Assembly: GCA_902761345.1 (NCBI GenBank)
Contig: CACWKD010000028.1
Location: forward strand, 1-39,707
DNA from: an uncultured Ruminococcus sp.
Lineage (GTDB): Bacteria > Bacillota > Clostridia > Oscillospirales > Acutalibacteraceae
Direction: 5' to 3'
Length of the DNA stretch: 39,707 bases
Shown: piece by piece, positions 1 to 7,612 of the stretch
Position numbering within the stretch: the first letter of the stretch is position 1
Layout: each line of letters starts with the position of its first letter
The notes under the pieces: generated by a model
The model's database searches: none
What the model saw: only the letters and a program-made list of their open reading frames with translations
Told to the model about the DNA's origin: nothing
Made by a program: the position numbers and the translations under genes

Positions 1-1
1 C

Positions 2-49
2 GCTGCTATAAACATACGAAATGAAGGTATGAGAATAGCATTAGCATAA
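2..49 (+). CDS. tnpB: TnpB (IS605/IS1341 OrfB) C-terminus, truncated by the window edge
   Basis: Only the last 15 codons are present. Frame 2 reads AAINIRNEGMRIALA and then TAA. The pattern A-x-N-I-(R/K)-N-E-G is the usual extreme C-terminus of TnpB, the RNA-guided nuclease of IS200/IS605-family elements. The structured right end that follows at 85-167 supports this. The N-terminal body lies outside the window, so completeness and activity cannot be judged. The call rests on a short tail plus context. Confidence 0.7.
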   Translation, partial: AAINIRNEGMRIALA

Positions 50-167
50 AACCAAGACAAGAACCGTGGGACACACGGGGATAGCTCGTTGATACTGTAC
101 GGGTTGCCGTACTTGAACGAGAAGCCCCCGCCTCTAAGCGTCAGCGTAGGCGGCGGGAGTATGTCAC
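50..167 (+). mobile_element. Right end of TnpB element / putative omega-RNA (reRNA) 3' region
   Basis: Directly after the tnpB stop lies a compact structured region. An outer stem CTCGTT (85-90) with AACGAG (116-121) encloses a perfect hairpin GTACGG (97-102) with CCGTAC (107-112). A GC-rich imperfect hairpin follows, with GCCCCCGCCT pairing to AGGCGGCGGG (123-157), and then GAGTATGTCAC ending near 167. The arrangement 'GAAGC, GC-rich hairpin, GAGTATGTCAC' is typical of IS605/IS1341 right ends, where the omega-RNA scaffold overlaps the tnpB 3' end and its guide reads into the flank. Under that model the guide would start just after about 167. The exact end is an inference. Confidence 0.6.
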
Positions 168-268
168 TATCGATATCTAAGCCTGTTTCTCCCCTTGTCG
201 GTGAGAGGGGCAGAGTAATGAATATTGAATAATGAATAGTGAATAATTAATAATGTGTTGTTAATCAC
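168..268. other. Gene-free spacer with a hairpin and AT-rich repeats
   Basis: No gene is visible between the TnpB right end and the csoR promoter. A hairpin with CTCCCCT and AGAGGGG arms lies near 189-206. It is followed by a degenerate repeat of the type AATGAATA/TTGAATA (217-255), which resembles the heptad-like repeats elsewhere in the window. Confidence 0.5.
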
Positions 269-297
269 TTGACAAATACCCCCTAGGGGTATATAAT
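269..297 (+). promoter_or_regulatory. csoR-copA promoter with embedded CsoR operator
   Basis: TTGACA (269-274) and TATAAT (292-297) are separated by exactly 17 nt. The spacer is filled by the palindrome ATACCCCCTAGGGGTAT (276-292). This matches the known CsoR operator class (inverted C-runs around CTA). A repressor bound here would cover both promoter hexamers, so the operon should be autorepressed and opened when CsoR binds Cu(I). Confidence 0.9.
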
Positions 298-320
298 ATG
301 TTTAAATTGGGGGTGGGAGT

Positions 321-635
321 ATGGAAGATGAAAAAATTGTTTGCGATAAATGTTCAGAGAAGCATAAGCAAAGAGATGACAGCGAGAAAAAATACCTCCT
401 CAACCGCCTTAACAGAATAGAGGGACAGGTGCGTGGCATAAAGAGTATGGTTGAAAACGACGCATACTGTACAGATGTCATTGTACAGACAGCAGCGGTT
501 GTCGGCGCTTTAAATTCGTTTAGCAGAGAGCTTTTGGGCGAGCATATCAGAAAGTGTGTTGCCGATGACATTCGTTCGGGTAAGGAAGAAACTGTTGACG
601 AGCTTATTGCTTTGCTGCAAAAACTAATGAAATAG
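321..635 (+). CDS. csoR: Copper-sensing transcriptional repressor CsoR
   Basis: This 104-residue all-helical DUF156/CsoR-family repressor starts at ATG 321 after GGGGGTGGGAG. The Cu(I)-binding Cys-His-Cys set is visible as C50 (AYC), H75 and C79 (EHIRKC). The family core LNRLNRIEGQVRGI is at residues 27-40. The N-terminus also carries a CDKC pair (C8, C11), which is less common and may be an accessory metal site. In this family Cu(I) binding releases the repressor from DNA. Here the operator sits in its own promoter and copA follows 9 nt after the stop, so it most likely controls its own synthesis and copper export. The related repressors RcnR, FrmR and CstR differ in the binding residues, and the C-H-C set favours copper. 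Confidence 0.93.
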   Translation: MEDEKIVCDKCSEKHKQRDDSEKKYLLNRLNRIEGQVRGIKSMVENDAYCTDVIVQTAAVVGALNSFSRELLGEHIRKCVADDIRSGKEETVDELIALLQKLMK

Positions 636-644
636 AGGTAGATT

Positions 645-3155
645 ATGGAACAGTATAACATAACAGGTATGAGCTGCGCAGCGTGCAGTGCAAGAGTGGA
701 AAAGGCTGTATCTAACGTTGAAGGTGTGTCGTCGTGTTCTGTAAGTCTGCTTACAAATTCAATGGCTGTTGAGGGCAGCGCAGCGCCCGATGTAATTATT
801 AGCGCAGTAGAAAAGGCTGGGTACGGAGCGTCTGTTAAGGGCAGTCAAAAAACTTCGGACAGCATTGAGAACAGCCTTAAAGATAACGAGTCGCCAAAGC
901 TTCTGAAAAGGCTTGTTTCGTCACTTGTTTTTCTTGCGGTTCTGATGTACTTTTCAATGGGGCATACGATGTTTGATCTGCCGCTGCCGTCCTTCTTTAA
1001 GGGAAATCATATTGCTATAGGTTTGGTGCAGCTTATATTATCGGCGATTGTAATGGTAATAAATCAGAAGTTTTTTGTAAGCGGCTTTAAGGGCGTTATA
1101 CACCGCAGCCCGAATATGGATACGCTCGTTGCTATGGGTTCGGCAGCGTCTTTCTTGTACAGCACATATGCTTTGTTTGCTATGACGGACACTCAGCTTA
1201 AAGGGGATACCGCCGCTGTAATGTCATATATGCATAATCTGTACTTTGAATCCGCAGCAATGATTTTGACTTTGATTACAGTGGGAAAGCTTTTGGAGGC
1301 TAAATCAAAGGGCAGGACAACGGACGCACTTAAATCTCTTATGAACCTTGCTCCGAAAACTGCCGTAATAGAGATAGACGGCAAAGAACAGACTATTCCT
1401 GCACAGAATGTCAAGAAGGGCGATATTTTTGTAGTAAGACCGGGAGAGAGTATTCCTGTTGACGGGGTAGTTATCAGCGGAGAAAGTGCGGTTGACGAGG
1501 CGGCGCTTACAGGCGAGAGTATCCCTGTTGATAAGAGTGAGGGCGATACTATATCTGCCGCAACAATAAACTGTTCGGGCTTTTTAAGGTGTCGCGCGTC
1601 AAGAGTCGGAGAGGATACAACGCTTGCACAGATAATTAAAACCGTAAGCGACGCCGCCGCAACAAAAGCTCCTATCGCAAAAACTGCGGATAAAGTATCG
1701 GGTGTTTTTGTGCCTGCTGTAATAACGGTTGCACTCATTACATTTGCAGTATGGCTTTTAGTCGGACAGACTTTCGGTTATGCTGTTGCGAGGGGAGTTT
1801 CCGTACTTGTTATAAGCTGTCCTTGCGCATTGGGTCTTGCAACGCCTGTCGCTGTAATGGTTGGCAGCGGAGTAGGGGCTAAAAACGGAATACTCTTTAA
1901 AACGGCAGAGTCATTGGAGATCACAGGCAGAACGCAGATTGCGGCGCTCGACAAAACAGGTACTATTACAAACGGTACTCCTGTTGTAACAGACGTTATT
2001 CCTGCTGATAGTGTAAGTGAAAATGAACTCTTGCGGTATGCGTACTCACTTGAAAAAAACAGCGAACACCCCCTTGCAAAAGCGATTACGGCAAAGGCGG
2101 AGGAAAAAAGCGTTACACCTTTGAATATCAGCGAGTTTAAAGCAATATCGGGCAGCGGTGTTACGGCGTGCTGCGGAAAGGACATTATAACCGGCGGAAA
2201 CATTAATCTTATAAAAAAGACTTGTACTGTTCCAAAGACGCTTGCACAAAAATCCGAACAGCTTGCAGACGAGGGAAAGACCGCTATGTTTTTTGCAAGA
2301 AACGGAGAAGTGTTGGGAATTATCGCCGCAGCCGATACTATACGAGAGGACAGCGCAGGAGCGATCAGCGAACTTAAAAATATGGGTATCCGTGTTGTAA
2401 TGATAACGGGCGACAACGAAAAAACTGCCAAAGTAATTGGAGCAAAGGCAGGTGTTGACGAGGTAAGAGCCGAGGTATTGCCTTCGGGTAAGGAAAAAAT
2501 TATCCGTGAACTGTCCGCGTACGGCAAGGTTGCTATGGTGGGCGACGGAATTAACGACGCTCCCGCATTGACAAGTGCAGATGTAGGTATAGCTATCGGG
2601 GCAGGTACTGATGTTGCGATTGACGCAGCAGACGTTGTGCTGATGAAAAGCAGGTTGAGCGATGTTCCTGCGGCGATCAGACTTAGCCGAAAAACGCTTA
2701 AAAATATATATGAAAATCTCTTCTGGGCATTTATATATAACATAATAGGCATACCGCTTGCGGCAAGAGCGTACATCGCTCTGTTCGGCTGGGAGTTAAA
2801 TCCTATGTTCGGGGCTGCGGCTATGAGCTTATCAAGCTTTTGCGTTGTAACAAATGCATTAAGGCTGAATTTGTTTGATATTCACAGCAGCAGAAGAGAT
2901 AAAAAAATAAAGCCTGCCAAAGTGCAGAGTAAAAACGAAGAGGAGAATAAAACTATGGAAGTAACACTGAACATTAAGGGAATGATGTGCCCCCACTGCG
3001 AGGCAACCGTAAAGAAAACGCTTGAGGCTTTTGACGCAGTACAGAGTGCAGATGTAAGCCACGAGAAAGGTACGGCTATTGTAACCCTTTGCGGCGATGT
3101 AAGTGTTGACGAACTCAAAAAAGCTGTTGTTGATAAGGGGTATGAGGTCTTGTAA
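645..3155 (+). CDS. copA: Copper-exporting P1B-type ATPase CopA with a C-terminal CopZ-like domain
   Basis: This 836-residue Cu(I) efflux ATPase has an N-terminal HMA domain with GMSCAAC (C11, C14) and then transmembrane segments. Conserved motifs are TGES (289-292, dephosphorylation), SCPCALG (CPC 392-394, transport site), DKTGT (D436, phosphorylation), SEHPLA (nucleotide-binding HP motif) and GDGINDAP (633-640). After the last membrane helices and a charged linker comes a second HMA domain with GMMCPHC (C782, C785) at the extreme C-terminus. Most Firmicutes CopA proteins carry only N-terminal HMA domains and a separate copZ gene, so the C-terminal domain is unusual. It is co-transcribed with csoR (9-nt gap) and has an AGAGGT ribosome site. 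An internal start near the C-terminal domain is described separately. Confidence 0.95.
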   Translation: MEQYNITGMSCAACSARVEKAVSNVEGVSSCSVSLLTNSMAVEGSAAPDVIISAVEKAGYGASVKGSQKTSDSIENSLKDNESPKLLKRLVSSLVFLAVLMYFSMGHTMFDLPLPSFFKGNHIAIGLVQLILSAIVMVINQKFFVSGFKGVIHRSPNMDTLVAMGSAASFLYSTYALFAMTDTQLKGDTAAVMSYMHNLYFESAAMILTLITVGKLLEAKSKGRTTDALKSLMNLAPKTAVIEIDGKEQTIPAQNVKKGDIFVVRPGESIPVDGVVISGESAVDEAALTGESIPVDKSEGDTISAATINCSGFLRCRASRVGEDTTLAQIIKTVSDAAATKAPIAKTADKVSGVFVPAVITVALITFAVWLLVGQTFGYAVARGVSVLVISCPCALGLATPVAVMVGSGVGAKNGILFKTAESLEITGRTQIAALDKTGTITNGTPVVTDVIPADSVSENELLRYAYSLEKNSEHPLAKAITAKAEEKSVTPLNISEFKAISGSGVTACCGKDIITGGNINLIKKTCTVPKTLAQKSEQLADEGKTAMFFARNGEVLGIIAAADTIREDSAGAISELKNMGIRVVMITGDNEKTAKVIGAKAGVDEVRAEVLPSGKEKIIRELSAYGKVAMVGDGINDAPALTSADVGIAIGAGTDVAIDAADVVLMKSRLSDVPAAIRLSRKTLKNIYENLFWAFIYNIIGIPLAARAYIALFGWELNPMFGAAAMSLSSFCVVTNALRLNLFDIHSSRRDKKIKPAKVQSKNEEENKTMEVTLNIKGMMCPHCEATVKKTLEAFDAVQSADVSHEKGTAIVTLCGDVSVDELKKAVVDKGYEVL
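2955..3155 (+). CDS. Possible internally initiated CopZ-like copper chaperone (in frame within copA)
   Basis: Codon 771 of copA is ATG (2955). It is preceded by AGGAG (2941-2945) with a 9-nt gap, a near-ideal ribosome site inside the coding sequence. Starting there gives a 66-residue protein made only of a ferredoxin-fold HMA domain with MMCPHC, close to the size of free CopZ (about 70 residues). The ATG lies exactly at the linker/domain boundary. Copper-chaperone production from within copA is known in E. coli, where a frameshift makes CopA(Z). An internal start would be a different route to the same product. That it is used is inference. Confidence 0.45.
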   Translation: MEVTLNIKGMMCPHCEATVKKTLEAFDAVQSADVSHEKGTAIVTLCGDVSVDELKKAVVDKGYEVL

Positions 3156-3156
3156 G

Positions 3157-3222
3157 TGTGGAGTCTTTTGTGAGTGTGGAGTGTTGAGTGTTGAGAGTGG
3201 AGTTTTTTTGAGTTAGGAGTTT
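3157..3222. repeat. Dispersed heptad-like repeat block A
   Basis: Starting right after the copA stop, the sequence is built from variants of AGTGTGGAGT and GTGTTGAG, ending in GAGTTAGGAGTTTAG. The same words recur at 10940-10986, 22310-22392 and 25971-26055. There is no ORF or terminator-like stem here. This is a member of the intergenic repeat family described in the findings. Confidence 0.6.
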
Positions 3223-3354
3223 AGACCGTGCAAAAACTAACAAACATATGAAATATTAAGACTAATAATACTCCCTCCGTCAAAGACAATGTCATCAAAT
3301 TAGTGTAATATACACTTGTATCATTAATTTGAATGACTGATTTATGCTTTTTAC

Positions 3355-3400
3355 TCCTTCCGTCACGCCTACGGCGTGCCACCTTCCTCAAAGAGGAAGG
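3355..3400 (+). repeat. REP-like double-hairpin intergenic element, copy 1
   Basis: A CTCCTTCCGT lead is followed by hairpin CACGCC-TAC-GGCGTG (3364-3378), the spacer CCA, and hairpin CCTTCCTC-AAA-GAGGAAGG (3382-3400). A related copy lies in reverse orientation at 26072-26148. From memory of Clostridia genomes, 'CTCATCCGTC, hairpin, CCACCTTCC, hairpin' is a common interspersed intergenic element in this group. Confidence 0.65.
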
Positions 3401-3448
3401 ATAAAGAAAAAGTATTAAATTTATGTAAAAACACCTTTTTGCACAGCT

Positions 3449-3572
3449 TGACTTAGGAGCTAGGAATGAGTTTTCAGTTCATAGTTCAAAGTTGGGGGAT
3501 AAATGAAAACTTTTGACTTTGAACTTTTGACTTTTGACTTTGAACTTTGAACTATGAGCTGCCAACTAAAAA
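3449..3572. repeat. Dispersed heptad-like repeat block B, forms a long foldback
   Basis: The block runs from CTTAGGAGCTAGGAATGAG into AGTTCATAGTTCAAAGTT (3476-3493). The centre repeats TTTTGACTTTGAAC, and the block ends with AACTTTGAACTATGAGCT (3543-3560). The outer arms are inverted and match at 17 of 18 positions, so a stem enclosing the 7-nt-periodic centre is possible. Confidence 0.65.
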
Positions 3573-3597
3573 CTTTTATAATATTACATATATTTCT

Positions 3598-3626
3598 TTG
3601 ACTTTTATGCTGTGTAATGGTATAAT
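3598..3626 (+). promoter_or_regulatory. gpsA promoter (sigma-A type)
   Basis: TTGACT (3598-3603) is followed by 17 nt and then TATAAT (3621-3626), 43 nt before the gpsA start codon. Confidence 0.8.
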
Positions 3627-3669
3627 CAAGGTGATAGTAATACTATAAAAATAACAGGAGATTTTGCTT

Positions 3670-4626
3670 ATGAATATATCTGTTTTAGGTTGCGGCCGCT
3701 GGGGTGCTTTTATCGCATGGTATCTTAATAAAATAGGTCACAGCGTTATGACATGGGGACTTGCGGACGCTCCGCAGCTTATTGAGCTTAAAGAAACACG
3801 CACAAATGGTATGCTTACATTTCCCGAATCGCTTGAAATAACTTCCGACCTTGAAAAAGCTGTCAGCCGTGCTGAGGTTATAGTTATTTCTATAAGTTGT
3901 CAGGCGCTAAGATCGTTTCTTGCCGATGTGAAGAAGTATGACCTTACAGGTAAGAGCTTTGTGCTTTGTATGAAAGGCATAGAGGAAAGCACAGGCTGCC
4001 GTCTTTCTCAAATCGTAAAGGATGTACTCGGTGACGTACCCGTTGCCGTGTGGGTAGGGCCGGGACATCCTCAGAATTTTGTCAATGGTGTTCCCAACTG
4101 TATGGTAATCGACAGCGATAACGAGGAACTTAAGAAAAAGCTTGTAGGCGAGTTTTCAAGCGAGCTTATAAGATTTTATTTTGGTACAGACCTTATCGGA
4201 AGTGAGGTTGGTGCGGCTGCAAAGAACGTAATAGGAATTGCCGCAGGAATGCTTGACGGCTACGGTTACAGCTGTCTGAAAGGTGCGTTGATGAGCAGAG
4301 GTACGCACGAGGTAGGCAAGCTTATCAAGACTATGGGCGGCAACGAGCTTTCGGCATACGGTCTTTGTCACTTGGGCGATTATGAGGCAACATTATTTTC
4401 ACAGTTTAGCCAGAACAGAATGTTTGGCGAGAAGTTTGTAAAGGGAGAGCCTTACACAAAGCTTGCAGAGGGTGTCGCTACCTGCCGTGCTTTGGTTGCA
4501 TTGTCTGATAAGTACGGTGTGGAAATGCCCATTGTTCACGCTGTAAATGCCGTAATGTCGGGAGAATATGACCCTGCGGAAGTATTGTCGAGTCTGTTTT
4601 TACGCAGTATAAAGAATGAATTCTGA
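3670..4626 (+). CDS. gpsA: NAD(P)H-dependent glycerol-3-phosphate dehydrogenase GpsA
   Basis: This 318-residue enzyme reduces dihydroxyacetone phosphate to sn-glycerol 3-phosphate for membrane lipid synthesis. The N-terminal Rossmann motif is GCGRWG (residues 7-12). The family lysines are K102 (MKGIE) and K185 (AAKNVIGIAAG). The C-terminal helical domain has SRGTHEVGKL and LGDYEATLFSQFSQNR, matching the 'RG..E...L' and 'GLGDL..T..S..SRN' regions of GpsA. The usual GPS(F/H)AEE motif reads GPGHPQNF, a divergent variant. ATG 3670 is preferred over TTG 3664 because AGGAG (3656-3660) lies 9 nt before the ATG and only 3 nt before the TTG. It has its own strong promoter. Confidence 0.88.
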   Translation: MNISVLGCGRWGAFIAWYLNKIGHSVMTWGLADAPQLIELKETRTNGMLTFPESLEITSDLEKAVSRAEVIVISISCQALRSFLADVKKYDLTGKSFVLCMKGIEESTGCRLSQIVKDVLGDVPVAVWVGPGHPQNFVNGVPNCMVIDSDNEELKKKLVGEFSSELIRFYFGTDLIGSEVGAAAKNVIGIAAGMLDGYGYSCLKGALMSRGTHEVGKLIKTMGGNELSAYGLCHLGDYEATLFSQFSQNRMFGEKFVKGEPYTKLAEGVATCRALVALSDKYGVEMPIVHAVNAVMSGEYDPAEVLSSLFLRSIKNEF

Positions 4627-4642
4627 TAAACAAAGATCATAT

Positions 4643-4703
4643 AGCCTTTACTCTATTGTTAGCTTTTCGGCTGATATTCACAGTAGGGTAAAGGCTGATT
4701 TTG
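4643..4703 (+). terminator. Probable terminator after gpsA
   Basis: AGCCTTTACTCTA (4643-4655) pairs with TAGGGTAAAGGCT (4684-4696) with one G-U pair and a smaller internal hairpin, followed by GATTTTGTT. The T-tract is short, so read-through to the downstream nuclease gene is plausible. Confidence 0.6.
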
Positions 4704-4721
4704 TTAATGTGTGGTGATAGT

Positions 4722-5294
4722 ATGTCTGTGAAAGAAAACAAAATCATTTCTTATTTAAAAATGTCAAGGGAAGAAGCGGTGCTGACACTTGTGCTGTTTG
4801 CGGCAATTGTGTTTGTATGGGCATATGATCCCGACAGTACAGGGATTATGACAAACGCACCTGCAGAAAGTTTTCCTTATGAAGGGCCGTACCATGTGGA
4901 AAAAATCGTTGACGGAGATACTATTAAGCTCGATATGGACGGCAAAACAACAACAGTTAGGCTGATAGGTATAGATACGCCCGAATCTGTACACCCAAAC
5001 AAAGATAAAAATGTGCCCGAGGGCAAAGTGGCGTCTGATTATATGAAGTCGCTTGCAGAGGATAAATATGTTTACATAGAGTACGGAGAAGATCCGTTTG
5101 ACCGTTATGACAGGGTACTTGCCTATGTTTATGTAGATGATAATATGATAAACGAAACTATGATAAAAGAGGGTTATGCGAAGGTCTATACAATAAAGCC
5201 TAACGACAAGTATGAGGAGTATTTCAAAATGCTTGAACAGGACGCAAAAAGCAATAACAGAGGTTTGTGGAGTACAGGCGTTTTTGATGAATAG
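4722..5294 (+). CDS. Membrane-anchored thermonuclease-like (SNase) protein
   Basis: This 190-residue protein has a single hydrophobic segment (about 19-35) and then an extracytoplasmic SNase OB-fold domain. Catalytic-type residues match Staphylococcus nuclease: VDGDT (D64, D66), VRLIGIDTPE (R80, D85, E88) and DRYDRVLAYVYV (R131), so Ca2+-dependent phosphodiesterase activity is likely. The lack of a clear cleavage site suggests a signal anchor. ATG 4722 is favoured by GGTGAT three nt upstream; earlier in-frame TTG 4701 and ATG 4707 have no ribosome site. ispE follows 8 nt after the stop, and its AGGAG overlaps this gene's stop region. The physiological substrate (extracellular DNA or RNA) is inference. 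Confidence 0.85.
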   Translation: MSVKENKIISYLKMSREEAVLTLVLFAAIVFVWAYDPDSTGIMTNAPAESFPYEGPYHVEKIVDGDTIKLDMDGKTTTVRLIGIDTPESVHPNKDKNVPEGKVASDYMKSLAEDKYVYIEYGEDPFDRYDRVLAYVYVDDNMINETMIKEGYAKVYTIKPNDKYEEYFKMLEQDAKSNNRGLWSTGVFDE

Positions 5295-5302
5295 GAGTTA
5301 AT

Positions 5303-6163
5303 ATGGAGATAAAATTAAATGCTTATGCAAAAATAAATCTTACGTTCGATATTACAGGTAAGCGTGATGACGGGTACCACGAGGTAAAAACGATAATGCA
5401 GTCTGTTGATCTGTACGATGTTGTGACTGTTTTACAAAACGATACAGGCAGCATTACAGTATCGTGCGATTATCCGAATGTACCTTGCGACAACAGCAAT
5501 ATTGCCGTAAAATGTGCTGAGAGGTTCTTTGAAAAAACGGGTATAATTAATCACGGTCTGCATATTGATATACAAAAAAATATCCCCACACAGGCAGGGC
5601 TTGCAGGGGGTTCGGCAGACGGTGCGGCGGTTATAAAGGGGCTTAATACCATTTACAATAACCCGCTTGACGAGTGTGCTATGTATGCTTTGGGGGCAGA
5701 GATAGGGGCGGATATTCCTTTTTGTATAATGTGCGGCACTGCTTTGGGTGAGGGTACGGGAACTGTACTTACAAGATTAAAGCCTATACCGCATATGTAT
5801 TTTGTGCTCGTAAAGCCGCCGTTTGGAGTATCTACGAAAGAAGCGTTTGAGGCGGTAGACAGTGCAGAACCTATGGAATACCTTGCAACAGACAGAATGC
5901 TTGAATGTCTTGACGATGTAAAGCTGATAGGTAAAAATCTTAGAAACGACTTTGAAGAAACGCTCTGTAATGGACCTTTGCTTAAATTAAGATCAAGACT
6001 GCTTGAATGTGACGGTGCGTTGGGTGCGGTAATGACAGGCAGCGGCTCAACGGTGTATGCAGTATTTGATGATGAAGAAAAGGCAAAGTGTTGCAGAGAA
6101 CTTTTTTTAAATGAGTATGAATATGTTTTTTTAGCTGAACCATATGAAGATTATTTAAAATAA
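5303..6163 (+). CDS. ispE: 4-diphosphocytidyl-2-C-methyl-D-erythritol kinase IspE
   Basis: This 286-residue GHMP kinase of the MEP isoprenoid pathway phosphorylates the 2-hydroxyl of CDP-ME with ATP. The substrate motif AYAKINL carries K10. The glycine-rich ATP loop GLAGGSADGA is at 99-108, the catalytic Asp is D137 in GADIPF, and the third GHMP motif MTGSGSTVYAVF is near the C-terminus. Length is normal. The start has AGGAG 6 nt upstream, overlapping the preceding stop, so it is probably translationally coupled to the SNase-like gene. A strong terminator follows. Confidence 0.95.
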   Translation: MEIKLNAYAKINLTFDITGKRDDGYHEVKTIMQSVDLYDVVTVLQNDTGSITVSCDYPNVPCDNSNIAVKCAERFFEKTGIINHGLHIDIQKNIPTQAGLAGGSADGAAVIKGLNTIYNNPLDECAMYALGAEIGADIPFCIMCGTALGEGTGTVLTRLKPIPHMYFVLVKPPFGVSTKEAFEAVDSAEPMEYLATDRMLECLDDVKLIGKNLRNDFEETLCNGPLLKLRSRLLECDGALGAVMTGSGSTVYAVFDDEEKAKCCRELFLNEYEYVFLAEPYEDYLK

Positions 6164-6202
6164 GAATGTTAAAGCAACTATCGATACAATAGTAAAAAAA
6201 CG

Positions 6203-6245
6203 AACAAATCCCCAAATTGCTATATCAGTAGTTTGGGGATTTGTT
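6203..6245. terminator. Bidirectional terminator between ispE and the dockerin gene
   Basis: A perfect 14-bp stem pairs AACAAATCCCCAAA (6203-6216) with TTTGGGGATTTGTT (6232-6245). Read on the minus strand it is followed by CG and seven T residues, ideal for the convergent dockerin gene. On the plus strand it is followed by ATTATTAATTATT and ends ispE. Confidence 0.9.
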
Positions 6246-6293
6246 ATTATTAATTATTATGCGTAGTAATTGCGAGAGGGGAAATTGTCCTTA

Positions 6294-7448
6294 TTATTCA
6301 TAAGGCTTTCCTATTTTTCCGTCTTTCTTAGTTCCTATACTATATTGTTGTATAAGCAATGCATCAGTTGCGTTAACTCTTCCGTCACCGTTTACATCTC
6401 CAAGTTTTTTCTGAGTATCATCGAGTTTAATTATTTTAATTGCTGCACGAAGTACAATAAGTGCGTCCTTAGATGTTACAAATCCGTCAGAACTTACATC
6501 GCCCAATAGATTTTTTGCAGGCTCATCGTTTCCGCCCGAAGTATCGGTATCGGAGTCCTTTTTCTTATCTGTGTCGGTACTTCCCTCTTTTTTCTTGCCG
6601 CACATAGTACACTTACCGTCTACATAGTTGTGTTCTTTCATAGGAACAGTCTGCTGTGCTTTTATTACAGTGCCGCAAACAGAACAGTGCGAACCCGCCG
6701 TTTTGCCTTCCGTAGTACAGGTAGCCTCGACTGCCTTATCAATAACCTCTGTATGTCCTGTTGCGGGAACAGAGATTTTCGGAACAAGTATCTCTCCGCA
6801 AACACTGCATTCTGCCCATTCACCCCAGCCGGGTTCGGTACAAGTAGGCGACTTGGCTTCATGTATAACTGCCGAATGAATATGAGGTGCATCGCTTGAA
6901 TTACCGTTTTCATTAACAGCCTCGATAATAAGAGCGTCATAATTCAGTTCAAACATATCTGAGTTGTAAAATTCTTTTATATTATATGTAACGCATACAT
7001 CATCGTAGGTAATATCTGTTTTTGCTGTGAATTTAAAAGCAATTATTTCGGACTCGTCTGTAACAGAAGTTCCGGCAGCATCAAACAAGACCGCAAACAT
7101 CATAAACGAATCGTTGAGCTGATTTACAAAAGTATCTGTATAATACTGGTCATAACCGTTATATGAAACATATGACTTATTAAATTTAAGTTCGCTTAAA
7201 AGTCCTTGAACTCTGTCGGCTTGTCTGAGCTTAAAGAAAACAGTTATCTCATCTCCCGCTGTACCCGACATTCTTACGGTACCTTGATTGGACGTTTCAG
7301 CAGAAGTATGGTATATGATTTTTTCATTTATCGTATTGTCGAAGTCACTGTCAATTTCTGTGACGGCTTGTGCGTTTGACGGAATAAATCCACACACAGA
7401 CGATAAGAGCATAGATACAGTAAGTAAAAATACCGGGAGTTTTTTCAT
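6294..7448 (-). CDS. Secreted cohesin-like / Cys-rich / dockerin protein
   Basis: This 384-residue exported protein has a signal peptide (MKKLPVFLLT to about NAQA, 1-28). Residues 55-180 resemble a cohesin-type beta domain (TAGDEITVFFKL, FNKSYVSY, FAVLFDAAGTS, IIAFKFTAKTDI). Next come Cys repeats C203, C214/C217, C244, C255/C258 and C280/C283, a zinc-ribbon-like layout seen in Clostridia surface proteins. After a K/D/T-rich linker comes a type I dockerin (316-375) with two Ca2+ loops, DVSSDGFVTSKD and DVNGDGRVNATD. Cohesin-like plus dockerin suggests an adaptor scaffoldin rather than an enzyme; no catalytic domain is visible. ATG 7448 has GGAGG 8 nt upstream; the longer ATG at 7463 overlaps that site. 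A TATAAT lies at 7491-7496 (minus). Confidence 0.8.
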   Translation of the reverse strand: MKKLPVFLLTVSMLLSSVCGFIPSNAQAVTEIDSDFDNTINEKIIYHTSAETSNQGTVRMSGTAGDEITVFFKLRQADRVQGLLSELKFNKSYVSYNGYDQYYTDTFVNQLNDSFMMFAVLFDAAGTSVTDESEIIAFKFTAKTDITYDDVCVTYNIKEFYNSDMFELNYDALIIEAVNENGNSSDAPHIHSAVIHEAKSPTCTEPGWGEWAECSVCGEILVPKISVPATGHTEVIDKAVEATCTTEGKTAGSHCSVCGTVIKAQQTVPMKEHNYVDGKCTMCGKKKEGSTDTDKKKDSDTDTSGGNDEPAKNLLGDVSSDGFVTSKDALIVLRAAIKIIKLDDTQKKLGDVNGDGRVNATDALLIQQYSIGTKKDGKIGKPYE

Positions 7449-7564
7449 TGTCGTAACCTCCATTTATTAATAGTAATAACATTATAATATATTCTGCATT
7501 AAAAATCTATACCTTTATCGGAATTTTTATAATAAAATCTCAAAAAACTATAATTTTATACACA

Positions 7565-7604
7565 AAAAAGCCGGATCAGCATTATTTACTGTATCCGACT
7601 TTTT
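7565..7604 (-). terminator. rny terminator
   Basis: AAAAAGCCGGAT (7565-7576) and ATCCGACTTTTT (7593-7604) form a stem with one G-U pair. Read on the minus strand it ends in a run of T residues just after the rny stop. Confidence 0.85.
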
Positions 7605-7612
7605 AGTATTGA

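Larger units (their letters stand above)
3223..3597. other. Gene-free region with REP-like element and foldback repeat
   Basis: No credible gene lies between copA and gpsA. The region contains an imperfect inverted repeat around ATCAAATTAGTG and CATTAATTTGAATG (3295-3345), a double-hairpin REP-like unit (3355-3400) and a heptad repeat foldback (3449-3572). Each is listed separately where supported. Confidence 0.6.

Noticed and set aside
1193..2776. Long minus-strand open frames opposite copA
   Set aside because: The plus-strand frame has every P1B-ATPase motif; the opposite frames have no family features and no ribosome sites.
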